This document shows positions 52,951 through 61,982 of a stretch of DNA of 64,000 nt, piece after piece. This stretch comes from Kordiimonadaceae bacterium (GTDB taxonomy: Bacteria; Pseudomonadota; Alphaproteobacteria; Sphingomonadales; Emcibacteraceae): NCBI GenBank assembly GCA_024236295.1, contig JACKKT010000002.1, positions 186,001 through 250,000 of the forward strand, written 5' to 3'. A program made the position numbers and the translations under genes. The first letter of the stretch is position 1. Each line of letters opens with the position of its first letter. The notes beneath the pieces are model-generated. The model was not told where the DNA came from. It worked only from the letters and a program-made list of their open reading frames with translations, and did not search any database.

Positions 52951-54408
52951 CTAAAAATTATAATACAGAAATTCACTTTTCTTGGTGATATAGAGAAGTC
53001 CTATGATCAAAGTAAAACCAAGAAATACCAGATGTTTAAGATCAGGCTTGAACTCCTTCATTCTCTCGATGGAATTTTTAAATGACAGCACAAAAATAAA
53101 GCCGAAAATAATCCAGATAACTGTCCATTTATCTCCATTCACCGACCCCAGAAAATCACCAAATTTAATGCCAAAATTATTCGTAAACTCCAGCTCCGTT
53201 GGCAGAATGATTTTATCAAAAGCAACCATCCCTTTAAACACCCGCACCGCTGCGTCCCAGTTCGGGGCACTGAACAATACACCTGTTACGGTCAGGAAGA
53301 ATGATGTTAGAAACCAGTTGAACCAGTCAAAAAATTTGATGCCGCTATATTTTTTCCATGTGTGGCAAATGACAACTGCCGTCCCATGCAGGAACCCCCA
53401 GAGCACAAATGTCCAGTCGGCACCATGCCAAAGCCCACCCAGCAGGAAAGTCGCCATAACCGCCAGATAAGTTCTGAAGCGCCCCTTACGGGCACCGCCT
53501 AGCGGCAGGAAAATATAGTCCCTTAAAAACCGGGATAAAGTCATATTCCATCTGGTCCAGAATTCTTTGACGGATCTGGACTTGGGTGGAGACAGGAAGT
53601 TGATCGGAATATGTATATTGAACATAAGTCCCAGGCCAATCGCCATATCGGCATAGCCGCTATAATCAAAATATATCTGATGATAAAAGGACGTTGCCGA
53701 TGCCCATGCGCCGAAAAAATCCATCGGCTCCGTGCCTCCATAACCAAAATAGACCCATTTTGCGAATGTATCGGCAAAGACCAGTTTTTTGAATAAACCG
53801 ATCGAAAATATAAAAAGCCCCGTTGCAATATTCTTATAATTTATAAGTTTAGTTCTGAGCATTGCAAACTGTGGCATCATTTCCTTATGATGGACAATTG
53901 GCCCGGCAATTAACTGCGGGAAAAACGTTACGAATAAACTGTAATTGATGAAATTATGCTCATTCACTTTGCCTTTATAACTGTCGACAAGATAGGAAAT
54001 CTGCTGGAAAGTAAAAAAGGATATGGCAAGCGGCAAAACCAGATGCAATAAGGTAAAATGGGTTCCAAGCAGTAAATTGGAGTTCGAGATAAAAAAGTCG
54101 CTATATTTAAAATATCCCAGCAGTGCCAGATTAACAACCACACCAAAAGTCAGTATGGATTTTGGTGAAATTTTATTCGATTCATTATCCAGCGACGCAT
54201 GTATTTTCTGACCTATATAATAATTAAATAAAATTGAAGAAAGTATCAGTGGCAGATAGATAATATTCCACCAGCTGTAAAAAAATAAACTTGCCAATGC
54301 CAGAAATGCATTTGCCGCTGTCGTTAATTTTTTATGATTAAGAAAAAAATAAACGCAAAATGTAACGGGTAAAAATACAAAGATAAATTCATAAGAATTG
54401 AATAACAA
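52951..54408 (-). CDS. MBOAT-family O-acyltransferase (AlgI-like)
   Basis: The 485-residue membrane protein is an AlgI/PatA-type MBOAT with about ten to eleven helices. The family pieces are the opening FNSYEFIFVFLPVTFCVYFFL, RWNMTLSRFLRDYIFLPLGG, and the catalytic histidine in LLGGLWHGADWTFVLWGFLHG. Such enzymes take acyl groups across the membrane and hand them to exported polysaccharides or peptidoglycan with the help of an SGNH-like partner, as in the adjacent gene. The target is unknown. Upstream 166 bases, AT-rich, probably hold its promoter; no gene is seen. Confidence 0.88.
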   Translation of the reverse strand: MLFNSYEFIFVFLPVTFCVYFFLNHKKLTTAANAFLALASLFFYSWWNIIYLPLILSSILFNYYIGQKIHASLDNESNKISPKSILTFGVVVNLALLGYFKYSDFFISNSNLLLGTHFTLLHLVLPLAISFFTFQQISYLVDSYKGKVNEHNFINYSLFVTFFPQLIAGPIVHHKEMMPQFAMLRTKLINYKNIATGLFIFSIGLFKKLVFADTFAKWVYFGYGGTEPMDFFGAWASATSFYHQIYFDYSGYADMAIGLGLMFNIHIPINFLSPPKSRSVKEFWTRWNMTLSRFLRDYIFLPLGGARKGRFRTYLAVMATFLLGGLWHGADWTFVLWGFLHGTAVVICHTWKKYSGIKFFDWFNWFLTSFFLTVTGVLFSAPNWDAAVRVFKGMVAFDKIILPTELEFTNNFGIKFGDFLGSVNGDKWTVIWIIFGFIFVLSFKNSIERMKEFKPDLKHLVFLGFTLIIGLLYITKKSEFLYYNF

Positions 54409-54574
54409 TTTTAAACCTATTTAACCAGTTTTCTTAAACTTCAGAAACAGTCCCATAAACATTATACATTTCCGGATAAGTCCGGCCGATGTTATAGATT
54501 ATGCATTTTGCTTTAAAATTTGGTTAAATCATTTGGAAATAAAGAATTTTACTTAATATTTAAAATTTTATTTG

Positions 54575-55336
54575 TTAATTTTTCAGTCTGAATCCCGTTT
54601 TAAATATCCACGCTATAATGGCAAGGCAGAGGAACATAAAAACGGAAATCATCACGACACTGGTAGTGATACTGACATCTGAATTTTCATAAAAGCTCCA
54701 GCGAAATCCGCTGACCAGATAAACGACCGGGTTAAGCAGTGAAATTTTCTGCCAGATTCCGGGCAGCATATTGATCGAATAAAAACTGCCCCCCAGGAAG
54801 GTCAGCGGGTTTATAATCAGTAAGGGGATAAGCTGCAATTTTTCAAAACCGTCGGCCCAGATCCCGATAATGAACCCAAGCAGGCTAAAAGTAACGCAGG
54901 TCATAATGAGGAAAAACATCATCCAGAATGGATGCTGAATGTGAAAGGTGACAAAAAAATTGGCAGTAATCAGTACGATAAGCCCGATCATAAACGATTT
55001 GGTCGCCGCCGCCCCGACATAGCCGATGCAGATTTCTGCGAATGAAAGTGGCGCCGATAAAATTTCATAAATCGTGCCGGTAAAACGCGGAAAATATATG
55101 CCGAACGACGCATTCGAAATACTTTGCCCCAGAATGGTCAGCATAATCAGCCCCGGAATGATAAAGGCGCCATACTGAACCCCGTCAACATCACTGATGC
55201 GCGAGCCAATTGCCGTCCCGAACACAACAAAATAAAGCACCGTCGACAAAACGGGAGAGGCAATACTTTGCCCCACGGTTCTGAATGTCCGTTCCATTTC
55301 ATGACAGTAAATGGCCCAAATACCCCAGTAGTTCAT
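54575..55336 (-). CDS. ABC-2 type permease (YadH-like)
   Basis: The 253-residue protein has six hydrophobic segments and the ABC-2 motif PLTFLGGSFYSINMLPGIWQ. It matches E. coli YadH in size and sequence feel. The start overlaps the stop of the ATPase gene by four bases, so the two make one transporter. Substrate unknown. Confidence 0.85.
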   Translation of the reverse strand: MNYWGIWAIYCHEMERTFRTVGQSIASPVLSTVLYFVVFGTAIGSRISDVDGVQYGAFIIPGLIMLTILGQSISNASFGIYFPRFTGTIYEILSAPLSFAEICIGYVGAAATKSFMIGLIVLITANFFVTFHIQHPFWMMFFLIMTCVTFSLLGFIIGIWADGFEKLQLIPLLIINPLTFLGGSFYSINMLPGIWQKISLLNPVVYLVSGFRWSFYENSDVSITTSVVMISVFMFLCLAIIAWIFKTGFRLKN

Positions 55337-56256
55337 TTTTCACCTATCAATTGTACAAATATTTCCTCGAGCGTGCTTTGCCGCGTGTTAAAATCCTTGC
55401 ATTTAACCGAATGTGCTTTTAGCTGGTCCAGCAAGGTAACAACCCCGTTATCCTGTTTGGCCGGATCATAGGTAAAAATGATCTGGTGACCATCCTGTTT
55501 TAGATGAAGATCAAATCCGCAAAGCGCCTCCGGAATTTCGCTGATCGGGCTATAAAGCTCCAGCACCAGTTCTTTTTTCCCCAGCTTCTTCATCAGTTTC
55601 TTTTTATCTTCGATGACGATCATTTTGCCATTATTGATCACCCCGATCCGGTCGGCCATTTCCTCGGCTTCCTCAAGATAATGGGTGGTCAGAATTATCG
55701 TCACCCCGGTCTCACGCAGTTTACGAACCAGCTGCCACATGGATTTTCGAAGCTCAACATCAACCCCTGCCGTCGGTTCATCCAGAAAAAGGATTTCCGG
55801 CTCATGGGAAAGCGCCTTTGCAATCATCACCCGGCGCTTCATTCCTCCTGATAACATTCTTATCTGATTGTCTTTCTTATCCCAAAGTGACAGACTTTTA
55901 AGAAGGCTTTCAATATAGTCATCATTTGAAGACTTTCCAAACAGATGGCGGCTAAAACTAACCGTATGCCATACCGTTTCAAAGGCATCGGTAGTCAGTT
56001 CCTGCGGCACCAGGCCGATACAGGACCGTGCCTTGCGATAGTCTTTCTGATTATCATAGCCAAAGACATTTATTTTGCCGGACGTCGCATTGACAATACC
56101 GCAAATGGTGCTGATCAGTGTGGTTTTCCCCGCACCGTTGGGGCCTAGCAGCGCCACAATCTCGCCGCGTTCAACCTCAAGACTGACATCATCAAGGGCC
56201 TTAAAACCGTTATCGTATATTTTTTCAAGCTTCTGGACGGAAATCGCGCTGGTCAT
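55333..56256 (-). CDS. ABC transporter ATPase (YadG-like)
   Basis: The 307-residue ATPase has Walker A GPNGAGKTT at residues 38-46, Q-loop region GLVPQELTT, signature LSGGMKRR, Walker B ILFLDEPTAG and the switch histidine in ILTTHYLEEAEEMADR. After residue 230 a beta-rich extension follows as in YadG-type ATPases. With the ABC-2 permease gene it forms a two-gene operon; no periplasmic or outer-membrane partner is near, and export of a lipid, glycan or drug is possible. Confidence 0.9.
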   Translation of the reverse strand: MTSAISVQKLEKIYDNGFKALDDVSLEVERGEIVALLGPNGAGKTTLISTICGIVNATSGKINVFGYDNQKDYRKARSCIGLVPQELTTDAFETVWHTVSFSRHLFGKSSNDDYIESLLKSLSLWDKKDNQIRMLSGGMKRRVMIAKALSHEPEILFLDEPTAGVDVELRKSMWQLVRKLRETGVTIILTTHYLEEAEEMADRIGVINNGKMIVIEDKKKLMKKLGKKELVLELYSPISEIPEALCGFDLHLKQDGHQIIFTYDPAKQDNGVVTLLDQLKAHSVKCKDFNTRQSTLEEIFVQLIGEK

Positions 56257-56418
56257 TGTGTCTTCTCATATATTTTATAAGTTTAAGAACCTACTATCGT
56301 TAACGATGATCCGTCAAGCAAGTAGGGGCCGTTTTTCCCAGAAATAAAATGAATATGCAATTCTTGAAATAATTTTATTTGTACCCATATATGGAATAGC
56401 CGTTAAGAATACACCTTT

Positions 56419-57774
56419 TTATTTTAAGCTTACCTTAATAATCGTATCCCAGTTTAAAAGCTCATCCCTCTCTATTTTAAACATAATCCCGTCATCAACC
56501 ACTTCGTAAGGCACATTGGCACCCTTCCCAAGCAATGTTGCTTCGCTGATATTAATATCGGTAAGGGGCAGGAAAATTTCCCCGTCTTTCCAGTCCATAA
56601 TATGGATATAAAAGCTTTTTCCTTTCTGCGTCGTGACACCCCAGGGGCGCGGCCCAACGGGGCCGCCGCGCGTGTCATATATGCTTTCGCCGTAAATTTT
56701 AAGCCACTCCCCCATTTCGTGGAAAGTTTTGATATTTTCCGCCTGTATCTGCCCGTCGGGCATCGGCCCTGTGTTCATCAGGTAATTTGAATTCCGCCCC
56801 GCCGCCCCGACAAGCGACCGGATTAATTCTTCTGCGGTTTTAAAGCGGTCATCAACCAGATTAAACCCCCATGACCCGTTCATGGTCTGCGCCATTTCAA
56901 GCGGCATTTCATTGCTGACAAAGGTTGTGTTAAAACCGGCATCATTCTCCCCGGGCAGGTCCTGTTCAAACGGCTGCACATCCTCCCCCGGATAGGGCGC
57001 AACATGATGATTATTGATAATCAAAGCCTGCGGCTGCAAATCATGGATCATTTTATAGGTTTCACTTAACCGCCAGCGGTCCTTCATCGGGCCCTTTTCC
57101 TGGTCCCACCATCCGTCAAACCATATGCCGCCAATGTCGCCGTATTGGGTCAAAAGTTCCCTTAGCTGCGCATTCTGATAATCAATATACCTGTCCCAGT
57201 CGCCGCTTTCCTGCCGTCCGGTATAGACATTCCCGGTCCGCCCGCGCGGATAATAATCCGGGTGATGCCAGTCAAGCTGCGAATAATAGAAAAAAAGCTT
57301 AATGCCCGCCCGATCACAGGCCGCTTTCAGCTCCTTTAAAATATCGCGCTTAAACGGTGTGCGTTTGACAATATTATAATCACTCACCTTGCTTTCAAAC
57401 ATGGCAAAGCCGTCATGATGCTTTGATGTGATGGTGATATATTTTGCGCCCGACGCCTTGATATTCTGCATCCATTCATCTGCATCGAATTTTACGGGGT
57501 TAAAAAAAGTGGCGAGCCGCTCATATTTATCAATGGGGATCTGCTTTTCTTCCATAACCCATTCGGCGACATCCTTTTCACCCGCCCCCGCCATAAGGCT
57601 ATATACCCCCCAGTGAATAAAAATACCGAATTTTGCGTCCTGAAACCATTGCCGCGCCGCTATATTCTCTGCCGAAGGCTTATAAACCTCTCCCCGCTCC
57701 TGCGCGGTCACGCTTGAATGGAATACTGTGACGCACGCAAAAAATGCCAATAAAACTGCCGATATTTTTTTCAT
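56419..57774 (-). CDS. Secreted alpha-L-fucosidase (GH29)
   Basis: The 451-residue protein has a signal peptide (HSSVTAQ) and a GH29 (beta/alpha)8 barrel. Elements are WFQDAKFGIFIHWGVYSLMAG, AKYITITSKHHDGFAMFES, DWHHPDYYPRGR and GDIGGIWFDGWW with the catalytic Asp nucleophile. A C-terminal beta-sandwich of about 100 residues follows. GH29 enzymes release fucose from glycans such as fucoidan or fucosylated oligosaccharides. Codon use has a higher GC than the neighbours on its right. No other polysaccharide-use genes are adjacent. Confidence 0.92.
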   Translation of the reverse strand: MKKISAVLLAFFACVTVFHSSVTAQERGEVYKPSAENIAARQWFQDAKFGIFIHWGVYSLMAGAGEKDVAEWVMEEKQIPIDKYERLATFFNPVKFDADEWMQNIKASGAKYITITSKHHDGFAMFESKVSDYNIVKRTPFKRDILKELKAACDRAGIKLFFYYSQLDWHHPDYYPRGRTGNVYTGRQESGDWDRYIDYQNAQLRELLTQYGDIGGIWFDGWWDQEKGPMKDRWRLSETYKMIHDLQPQALIINNHHVAPYPGEDVQPFEQDLPGENDAGFNTTFVSNEMPLEMAQTMNGSWGFNLVDDRFKTAEELIRSLVGAAGRNSNYLMNTGPMPDGQIQAENIKTFHEMGEWLKIYGESIYDTRGGPVGPRPWGVTTQKGKSFYIHIMDWKDGEIFLPLTDINISEATLLGKGANVPYEVVDDGIMFKIERDELLNWDTIIKVSLK

Positions 57775-57797
57775 AACAATCTCTTAAAGTTTAACTA

Positions 57798-59159
57798 CTA
57801 GTCATCTATTATACCAGCATTGAAATTTTCAATCCAATTAGTTGCCATACTTGTTGCCTTCTCTATTGTTTCTTTATCAAGTGAAGCATCCATAGTTTTC
57901 AAGTTTTTATATGCGTTTTGTTGGCCATTTAAAGATGCAATATAGAACCACATATAGGACGCGACTAAATTTACTTTTCCATCTAATCCGTTACCATAGA
58001 TCATTCCAAGGTAATTTTGTGCAACTGGATTATTCATCTTAGCAGCTTTCTCAAACCACCTAAATGCCGCCGAATAATTTCGTTCTACAACAATTCCATC
58101 AAAATATAAAATACCTAGTCTCAGTTGTGCATCTGGCAATCCAAGTTCAGCCGATCTAGTATAGTATTCAATCGCTTTTTTTCTATCCAACTTTAATCCA
58201 GATCCAAAAAAGTAAAAATCTGCCAAATAAAAAATTGCATTCGCATTATTTTGTTCTGCGGCTTGCTGATAAAGCTTAATAGCTTTCTTCATACTTTTTT
58301 TGACATATTCTCCATTTTCATACATCACGGCGAGTTCAAATTGTGCTGGGGCATACTCTTGTTCAGCGGACTTGGAATACCACTCGTATGCTTTTTTATA
58401 GTCAATTTTTCCTTGCTCAGCATGAATTTTTACGAATCCTAATCTGTATTGTGCTTCCGGATTACCTTGTTCAGCAGCTTTCATATACCATTCAGTCGCC
58501 GTATCAGTGTTTTTCGTAACTACTTGTCCAAAATAATAAAATTCACCTAGTCGAAATTGAGAATTTGCCTCATCAAGGTTAGCACCACCTTCATATAATT
58601 TTAGTGCATTTTCCAGGTTTCTTTGAATTCCTAATCCGAATTCGCTCATATATCCAAGTCTATAATACGCACTTACTACCCCCATATTGAGCGCTTTTGA
58701 GTATCTCTCACTAGCTATCTCATAGCTTTGAAATACTGCAACCCCATAATAATATAACTCTCCAATTTCAAAAGTTGCTTCAGGAGAGCCTAGCTTCTCT
58801 GCCTTTTGAAATAACTCTAACGCTTTGTGTTCATCCTTCTCATAACCTAGACCATTCTTATATAACAATCCAAGTCCATATATTGCCTTTGCATTGTCAT
58901 TTTTAGCCCCTGCCTCATACCATTTTTTTGCTTCTTTGATGGATCTTTTAACACCTAATCCATAATGATAAATTGATCCTAAATAATAAGAGGCATCCCA
59001 ATTTCTTTCTTTTACACTTTTAAGAAATTCTTTACGTGCAACTTTATAGTCCTTATTAATAAAAGCTTTAAACCCGCTATCAAAATCTGCAAATGCAGTA
59101 TTTATAAAAAATAGCGAGTAAAATGATATTATAAAAATTTGAAGTATGCGTAGTCTCAT
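57798..59159 (-). CDS. Secreted Sel1-repeat protein
   Basis: The 453-residue protein (from MRLRILQ) has a signal peptide (LFFINTAFA) and about eleven Sel1-like repeats of 36 residues with the pattern A-x2-W/L-Y-x2-A-A-x2-G-x2-A-Q-Y-x-L-G-x-(M/I)-Y (ATEWYMKAAEQGNPEAQYRLG, AYEWYSKSAEQEYAPAQFELA). This builds a superhelix for protein-protein contacts in the periplasm. The DNA is AT-rich with a low-GC codon style unlike the fucosidase gene beside it, which may signal transfer. GGGGA lies before the ATG at 59159. Confidence 0.87.
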   Translation of the reverse strand: MRLRILQIFIISFYSLFFINTAFADFDSGFKAFINKDYKVARKEFLKSVKERNWDASYYLGSIYHYGLGVKRSIKEAKKWYEAGAKNDNAKAIYGLGLLYKNGLGYEKDEHKALELFQKAEKLGSPEATFEIGELYYYGVAVFQSYEIASERYSKALNMGVVSAYYRLGYMSEFGLGIQRNLENALKLYEGGANLDEANSQFRLGEFYYFGQVVTKNTDTATEWYMKAAEQGNPEAQYRLGFVKIHAEQGKIDYKKAYEWYSKSAEQEYAPAQFELAVMYENGEYVKKSMKKAIKLYQQAAEQNNANAIFYLADFYFFGSGLKLDRKKAIEYYTRSAELGLPDAQLRLGILYFDGIVVERNYSAAFRWFEKAAKMNNPVAQNYLGMIYGNGLDGKVNLVASYMWFYIASLNGQQNAYKNLKTMDASLDKETIEKATSMATNWIENFNAGIIDD

Positions 59160-59522
59160 TGAAATCCCCAATAATACTTTTTGTAATAGTTCAATTTAGC
59201 ATTGAATAAAATTATTTTCAAACATGCTTCATTTTTGGTTTTAAATGACTTTGAGTAAAATTCATTGAGGCAACAATTGCGACATCACATGCAAAGATCA
59301 TTCTCAAAGCAAAAACTTTTACACTTCTTTTGGAATTATATTTATGAGGATCTTATGGGAACGAAGAAAGCCTGAAAATAATTGTAGTTACTGATTTTGC
59401 GGGGATTGGATATCTGTTGGTCACTTCGTTCCTTCCATTACTGCGCTTTGTTCCGGCTACGTCTGCGAATGCCACACTCCCCGTTAAAATAAAGTTTGAA
59501 TCATCACTACATCATTTTTGGG
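59160..59522. other. Gene-free AT-rich stretch with a tRNA-end-like repeat
   Basis: I see no credible gene in these 363 bases; a 75-codon frame on the plus strand overlaps the GNAT gene and has no family likeness. At 59397-59411 TTGCGGGGATTGGAT matches, with one difference, the complement of the 3' end of tRNA-fMet. The similarity continues loosely for another ~45 bases with a sequence at 61541. A near-complementary GCGGGGA/TCCCCG pair borders about 90 bases here. Confidence 0.4.
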
Positions 59523-59993
59523 CTAAGATTTATTTAGACGAAACCTCAAAAAATTTTGATCATTTATCGTCAATTGACCGTCTTCCAAAAATCCAAAACG
59601 CTTTACGGCATTTATATTGGGCCGGTTTGGCGGCAGCAAAATGATAATTGACTTAAACCCCATATCATTAAAGGCCTGGTCTTTAATTTTATTGAATATT
59701 TTTCGTCCCCATCCCCAGTATTTTGGATGAAGCACCAATCCAAAATCAGCCTCACCCTGCTCTGGCTGGACACCCCCCCATCCGGCAAATTTCCCGTGAA
59801 TAAGGATCGCCCAGGGTCCATAACCATGATCATCCCAAAGCTGCTTTTTGGCTTTCAAAAAATCAAGGCAGCTTTCAGCGGTGAATTCGCCAACAAGAAG
59901 CGGTAAATATTGACCAACTTCCCTGTTGTTCATGAGATCAATAATTTCGTCTTCATAAATCCCGGAAAGCGGAACGAAGTCAATTTTATCCAT
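59523..59993 (-). CDS. GNAT acetyltransferase (RimJ/RimL-like)
   Basis: The 156-residue protein has the RimJ/RimL-type GNAT pattern: EVGQYLPLLVGEF, GWGGVQPEQGEADFGLVLHPKYWGWGRKIFNKI (acetyl-CoA loop, although the usual Q/RxxGxG/A is altered to YWGWGRK), and NRPNINAVKRFGFLEDGQ. It would acetylate a protein N-terminus or a small amine. The divergent loop may reduce CoA binding. Unlinked neighbours. Confidence 0.75.
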   Translation of the reverse strand: MDKIDFVPLSGIYEDEIIDLMNNREVGQYLPLLVGEFTAESCLDFLKAKKQLWDDHGYGPWAILIHGKFAGWGGVQPEQGEADFGLVLHPKYWGWGRKIFNKIKDQAFNDMGFKSIIILLPPNRPNINAVKRFGFLEDGQLTINDQNFLRFRLNKS

Positions 59994-60049
59994 TAAATAT
60001 TCTTTTTAAATGAGACGCTCTAATCAAATTTTTGTCCAGAATTGGCCTG

Positions 60050-60619
60050 TTACTCACCCATTGCATCATCAATGAGTTTTTTTCCGATCTCTTTTGCGGT
60101 TATTGCTGCCTCCGGTTTTTGAGACACCTGCGCAGTGACAATGGCCCCCTCCAGAAGCAGGCAAAGCTCATTCGCCAGCTTTTCCGGTTCTTTAACATTT
60201 GCCTCTTTCGCCAGTTCAGCAACATAATTCCACATGAGTTGTTTGAACTGTCTGCTGATTTCCCGGATGGGGGAATCCTTCTCCGAATATTCGCCAATTG
60301 CATTGATAAACATACAGCCAAAAAACTTGTTATCGTTAAACCATGTATGCGCAACATCAAATATTGCCAGCAATTTTTCCTTTGGTGTTTTTCCGGCTGC
60401 CTCAACGGCTTTCATAAAATTATTGCGAAACACACCGTCATATTGGCGTAACGCCGCATATATCAGCTCTTCCTTTGATCGGAAATGCTGATACATGGTT
60501 TTCTTTGAAACCCCAGCTCTATCAAGCAGCAAATCTATTCCTGTTGCATGATAGCCATGCTCACAAAACAGGGTAATAGCGGTTTCAATTAAATGGTCTC
60601 GCCTGCTGGGTCTGGCCAT
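60050..60619 (-). CDS. TetR/AcrR-family repressor
   Basis: The 189-residue protein has a TetR N-terminal HTH (RRDHLIETAITLFCEHGYHATGIDLLLDRAGVSKKTMYQHFRSKEELIYAALRQY) and a C-terminal ligand domain of the TetR_C type found in many proteins near oxidoreductases. It is divergent from the AhpD-like gene; two similar operators lie between them, one overlapping the start of its own leader. A repressor of both, released by an electrophile or similar ligand, is likely. Confidence 0.88.
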   Translation of the reverse strand: MARPSRRDHLIETAITLFCEHGYHATGIDLLLDRAGVSKKTMYQHFRSKEELIYAALRQYDGVFRNNFMKAVEAAGKTPKEKLLAIFDVAHTWFNDNKFFGCMFINAIGEYSEKDSPIREISRQFKQLMWNYVAELAKEANVKEPEKLANELCLLLEGAIVTAQVSQKPEAAITAKEIGKKLIDDAMGE

Positions 60620-60628
60620 ATTAACCTC

Positions 60629-60658
60629 TTATAATAAACTAACTTGTTTACATAAATA
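60629..60658. promoter_or_regulatory. Degenerate TetR operator next to the tetR start
   Basis: TAAAC-TAACTT-GTTTA (60636-60651) has the same core and six-base spacing as the perfect operator at 60781 but weaker outer arms. It lies about 10-40 bases before the tetR-type start, so it would give self-repression. Confidence 0.55.
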
Positions 60659-60780
60659 TATCATAATTTTTGGTCATTGCAAGTCCAAATTTTTCAATAA
60701 CTTATTATAAAATAATAAAAATAATTTCATTTTATTTCAAATTCCCTATTGACGTTTAATGAGAATCGCCATAAATAGCT

Positions 60781-60810
60781 TTATAAGTAAACCGATCTGT
60801 TTACTTATAA
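60781..60810. promoter_or_regulatory. Perfect TetR operator before the AhpD-like gene
   Basis: TTATAAGTAAAC and its exact complement GTTTACTTATAA flank CGATCT, giving 12-base arms, 31 bases before the AhpD-like start. The same core is found in weaker form at the tetR-type gene. Confidence 0.75.
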
Positions 60811-60841
60811 GCTGTCTTAAACCAAATAAAGGAAAATTAAA

Positions 60842-61396
60842 ATGACAAGATTAAACCCGATTAACATTGACCAGGCACAAGGAAAATCCAAAGAGCTTCT
60901 GACCGCTGTGAAAAAAGCAATGGGGGCCACTCCAAATATCTTCACGGCAATGACAAATGCCCCGGCCGTGCTGGAAGGTTACTTAAATTTCAATGGTGCC
61001 TTGAGCGGCGGAACACTCACACCACAATTAAGAGAACAAATTGCACTGGTGACCGCTGGCGCCAATGGTTGTGGTTATTGTGCTTCTGCACATACATATC
61101 TTGGCGATAAAGCCGGCATTAAAAAAGAAGAGCTGACCTCAAATCTTTCCGGCCATTCTTCAGACGCCAAAACACAGTCAGCACTAAGCTTTGCAAGAAA
61201 ACTTATTGATGCCCGCGGCGCCGTCAGTGAGACAGACATTCAATCAGTCCGTAATGCGGGATTTGACGATGCTCATATTATTGAAATCTTGGCGCATGTC
61301 GCCTTGAATACATTTACTAACTATTTTAATGAAGCTTTCAAAACCGAAATTGATTTCCCGAAAGTCGAGATTAATAACGCACAAAAAGCCGCATAA
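60842..61396 (+). CDS. AhpD-like/carboxymuconolactone-decarboxylase-family protein
   Basis: The 184-residue, all-helical protein has the AhpD-type site EQIALVTAGANGCGYCASAH: Glu65-like residue, Cys77-x2-Cys80 and His84. The pair of cysteines makes a thiol redox site used to reduce peroxides or in related reactions. AAGGA lies before the ATG. The divergent TetR gene probably represses it. Past its stop, to 61696, I see only hairpins and a tRNA-end repeat. Confidence 0.87.
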   Translation: MTRLNPINIDQAQGKSKELLTAVKKAMGATPNIFTAMTNAPAVLEGYLNFNGALSGGTLTPQLREQIALVTAGANGCGYCASAHTYLGDKAGIKKEELTSNLSGHSSDAKTQSALSFARKLIDARGAVSETDIQSVRNAGFDDAHIIEILAHVALNTFTNYFNEAFKTEIDFPKVEINNAQKAA

Positions 61397-61444
61397 GCGA
61401 ATTTGTTCAGAAAGCTTAAACTTTCTTAGCATTTGCGGTTTCAG

Positions 61445-61480
61445 GCTTTGGTCCTTATTGCTCCCCCATAGGACCAAAGC
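61445..61480. repeat. Hairpin downstream of the AhpD-like gene
   Basis: GCTTTGGTCCT pairs exactly with AGGACCAAAGC around a 14-nt loop. There is no T run on either side, so it is not a classical terminator; it may protect or end the AhpD-like transcript. This lies in the ~300-base stretch before the tRNA, which otherwise holds no gene. Confidence 0.5.
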
Positions 61481-61538
61481 ATGTACTCAAGACTAAACCA
61501 CAAAAACCACCCCGGGTTTGGTGTGGTTTTGATGTTTT

Positions 61539-61557
61539 GGTTGCGGGGGTTGGATTT
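61539..61557 (-). repeat. Copy of the 3' end of tRNA-fMet
   Basis: GGTTGCGGGGGTTGGATTT is identical to 61698-61716, the 3' end of the tRNA-fMet gene on the minus strand. The identity stops at the T-arm. Confidence 0.8.
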
Positions 61558-61663
61558 ACCGTATCGGTCGCTACGCGCTCCTCACGTTGCCTTTGGCCGA
61601 ACCTTGCAAATTATGCTTTATGCATAATATTGCGGCTTAAAATCAAACGACCGCACAATCAAT

Positions 61664-61692
61664 AAAAAACCCCGGCACGAGGCCAGGGTTAT
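61664..61692 (-). terminator. Terminator of tRNA-fMet
   Basis: On the minus strand AACCCTGGC-CTCG-TGCCGGGGTT (one mismatch or wobble) is followed by TTTTTT. It lies just past the tRNA 3' end. Confidence 0.85.
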
Positions 61693-61696
61693 TTAT

Positions 61697-61773
<77 letters not shown>

Positions 61774-61841
61774 TTAATTTAATTTCAAGCATCCGGGACC
61801 AGCCCGGTTTATTTATTTGCCGCCTTAACAGGTTAAGGCTG

Positions 61842-61865
61842 GGGCTGCTCCACCCCGCGTTAATT
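61842..61865 (-). repeat. Copy of the 5' end of tRNA-fMet
   Basis: 24 bases identical to 61756-61779, covering the first ~18 bases of tRNA-fMet and the bases before it. The rest of the tRNA is absent from this copy. Confidence 0.8.
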
Positions 61866-61912
61866 CATTGATTTTCCGGATAATAACATATTGATTTTTA
61901 TTATCCACAAAC

Positions 61913-61937
61913 AAAAAAACCGCCATTTTGGTGGCGG
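61913..61937 (-). terminator. Terminator between 5S rRNA and tRNA-fMet
   Basis: On the minus strand CCGCCA-CCAAAA-TGGCGG is followed by seven Ts, 46 bases after 5S. It would end most rRNA transcripts, so tRNA-fMet may need leakage or its own promoter. Confidence 0.85.
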
Positions 61938-61982
61938 CGTTTTGATTTTTGAGATTGTGAAGGGTTCTTTATCCTTAATAGA

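Noticed and set aside
59417..59644. A 75-codon frame on the plus strand near the tRNA-end-like repeat
   Set aside because: Overlaps the GNAT gene in antisense, TTG start, no domain.
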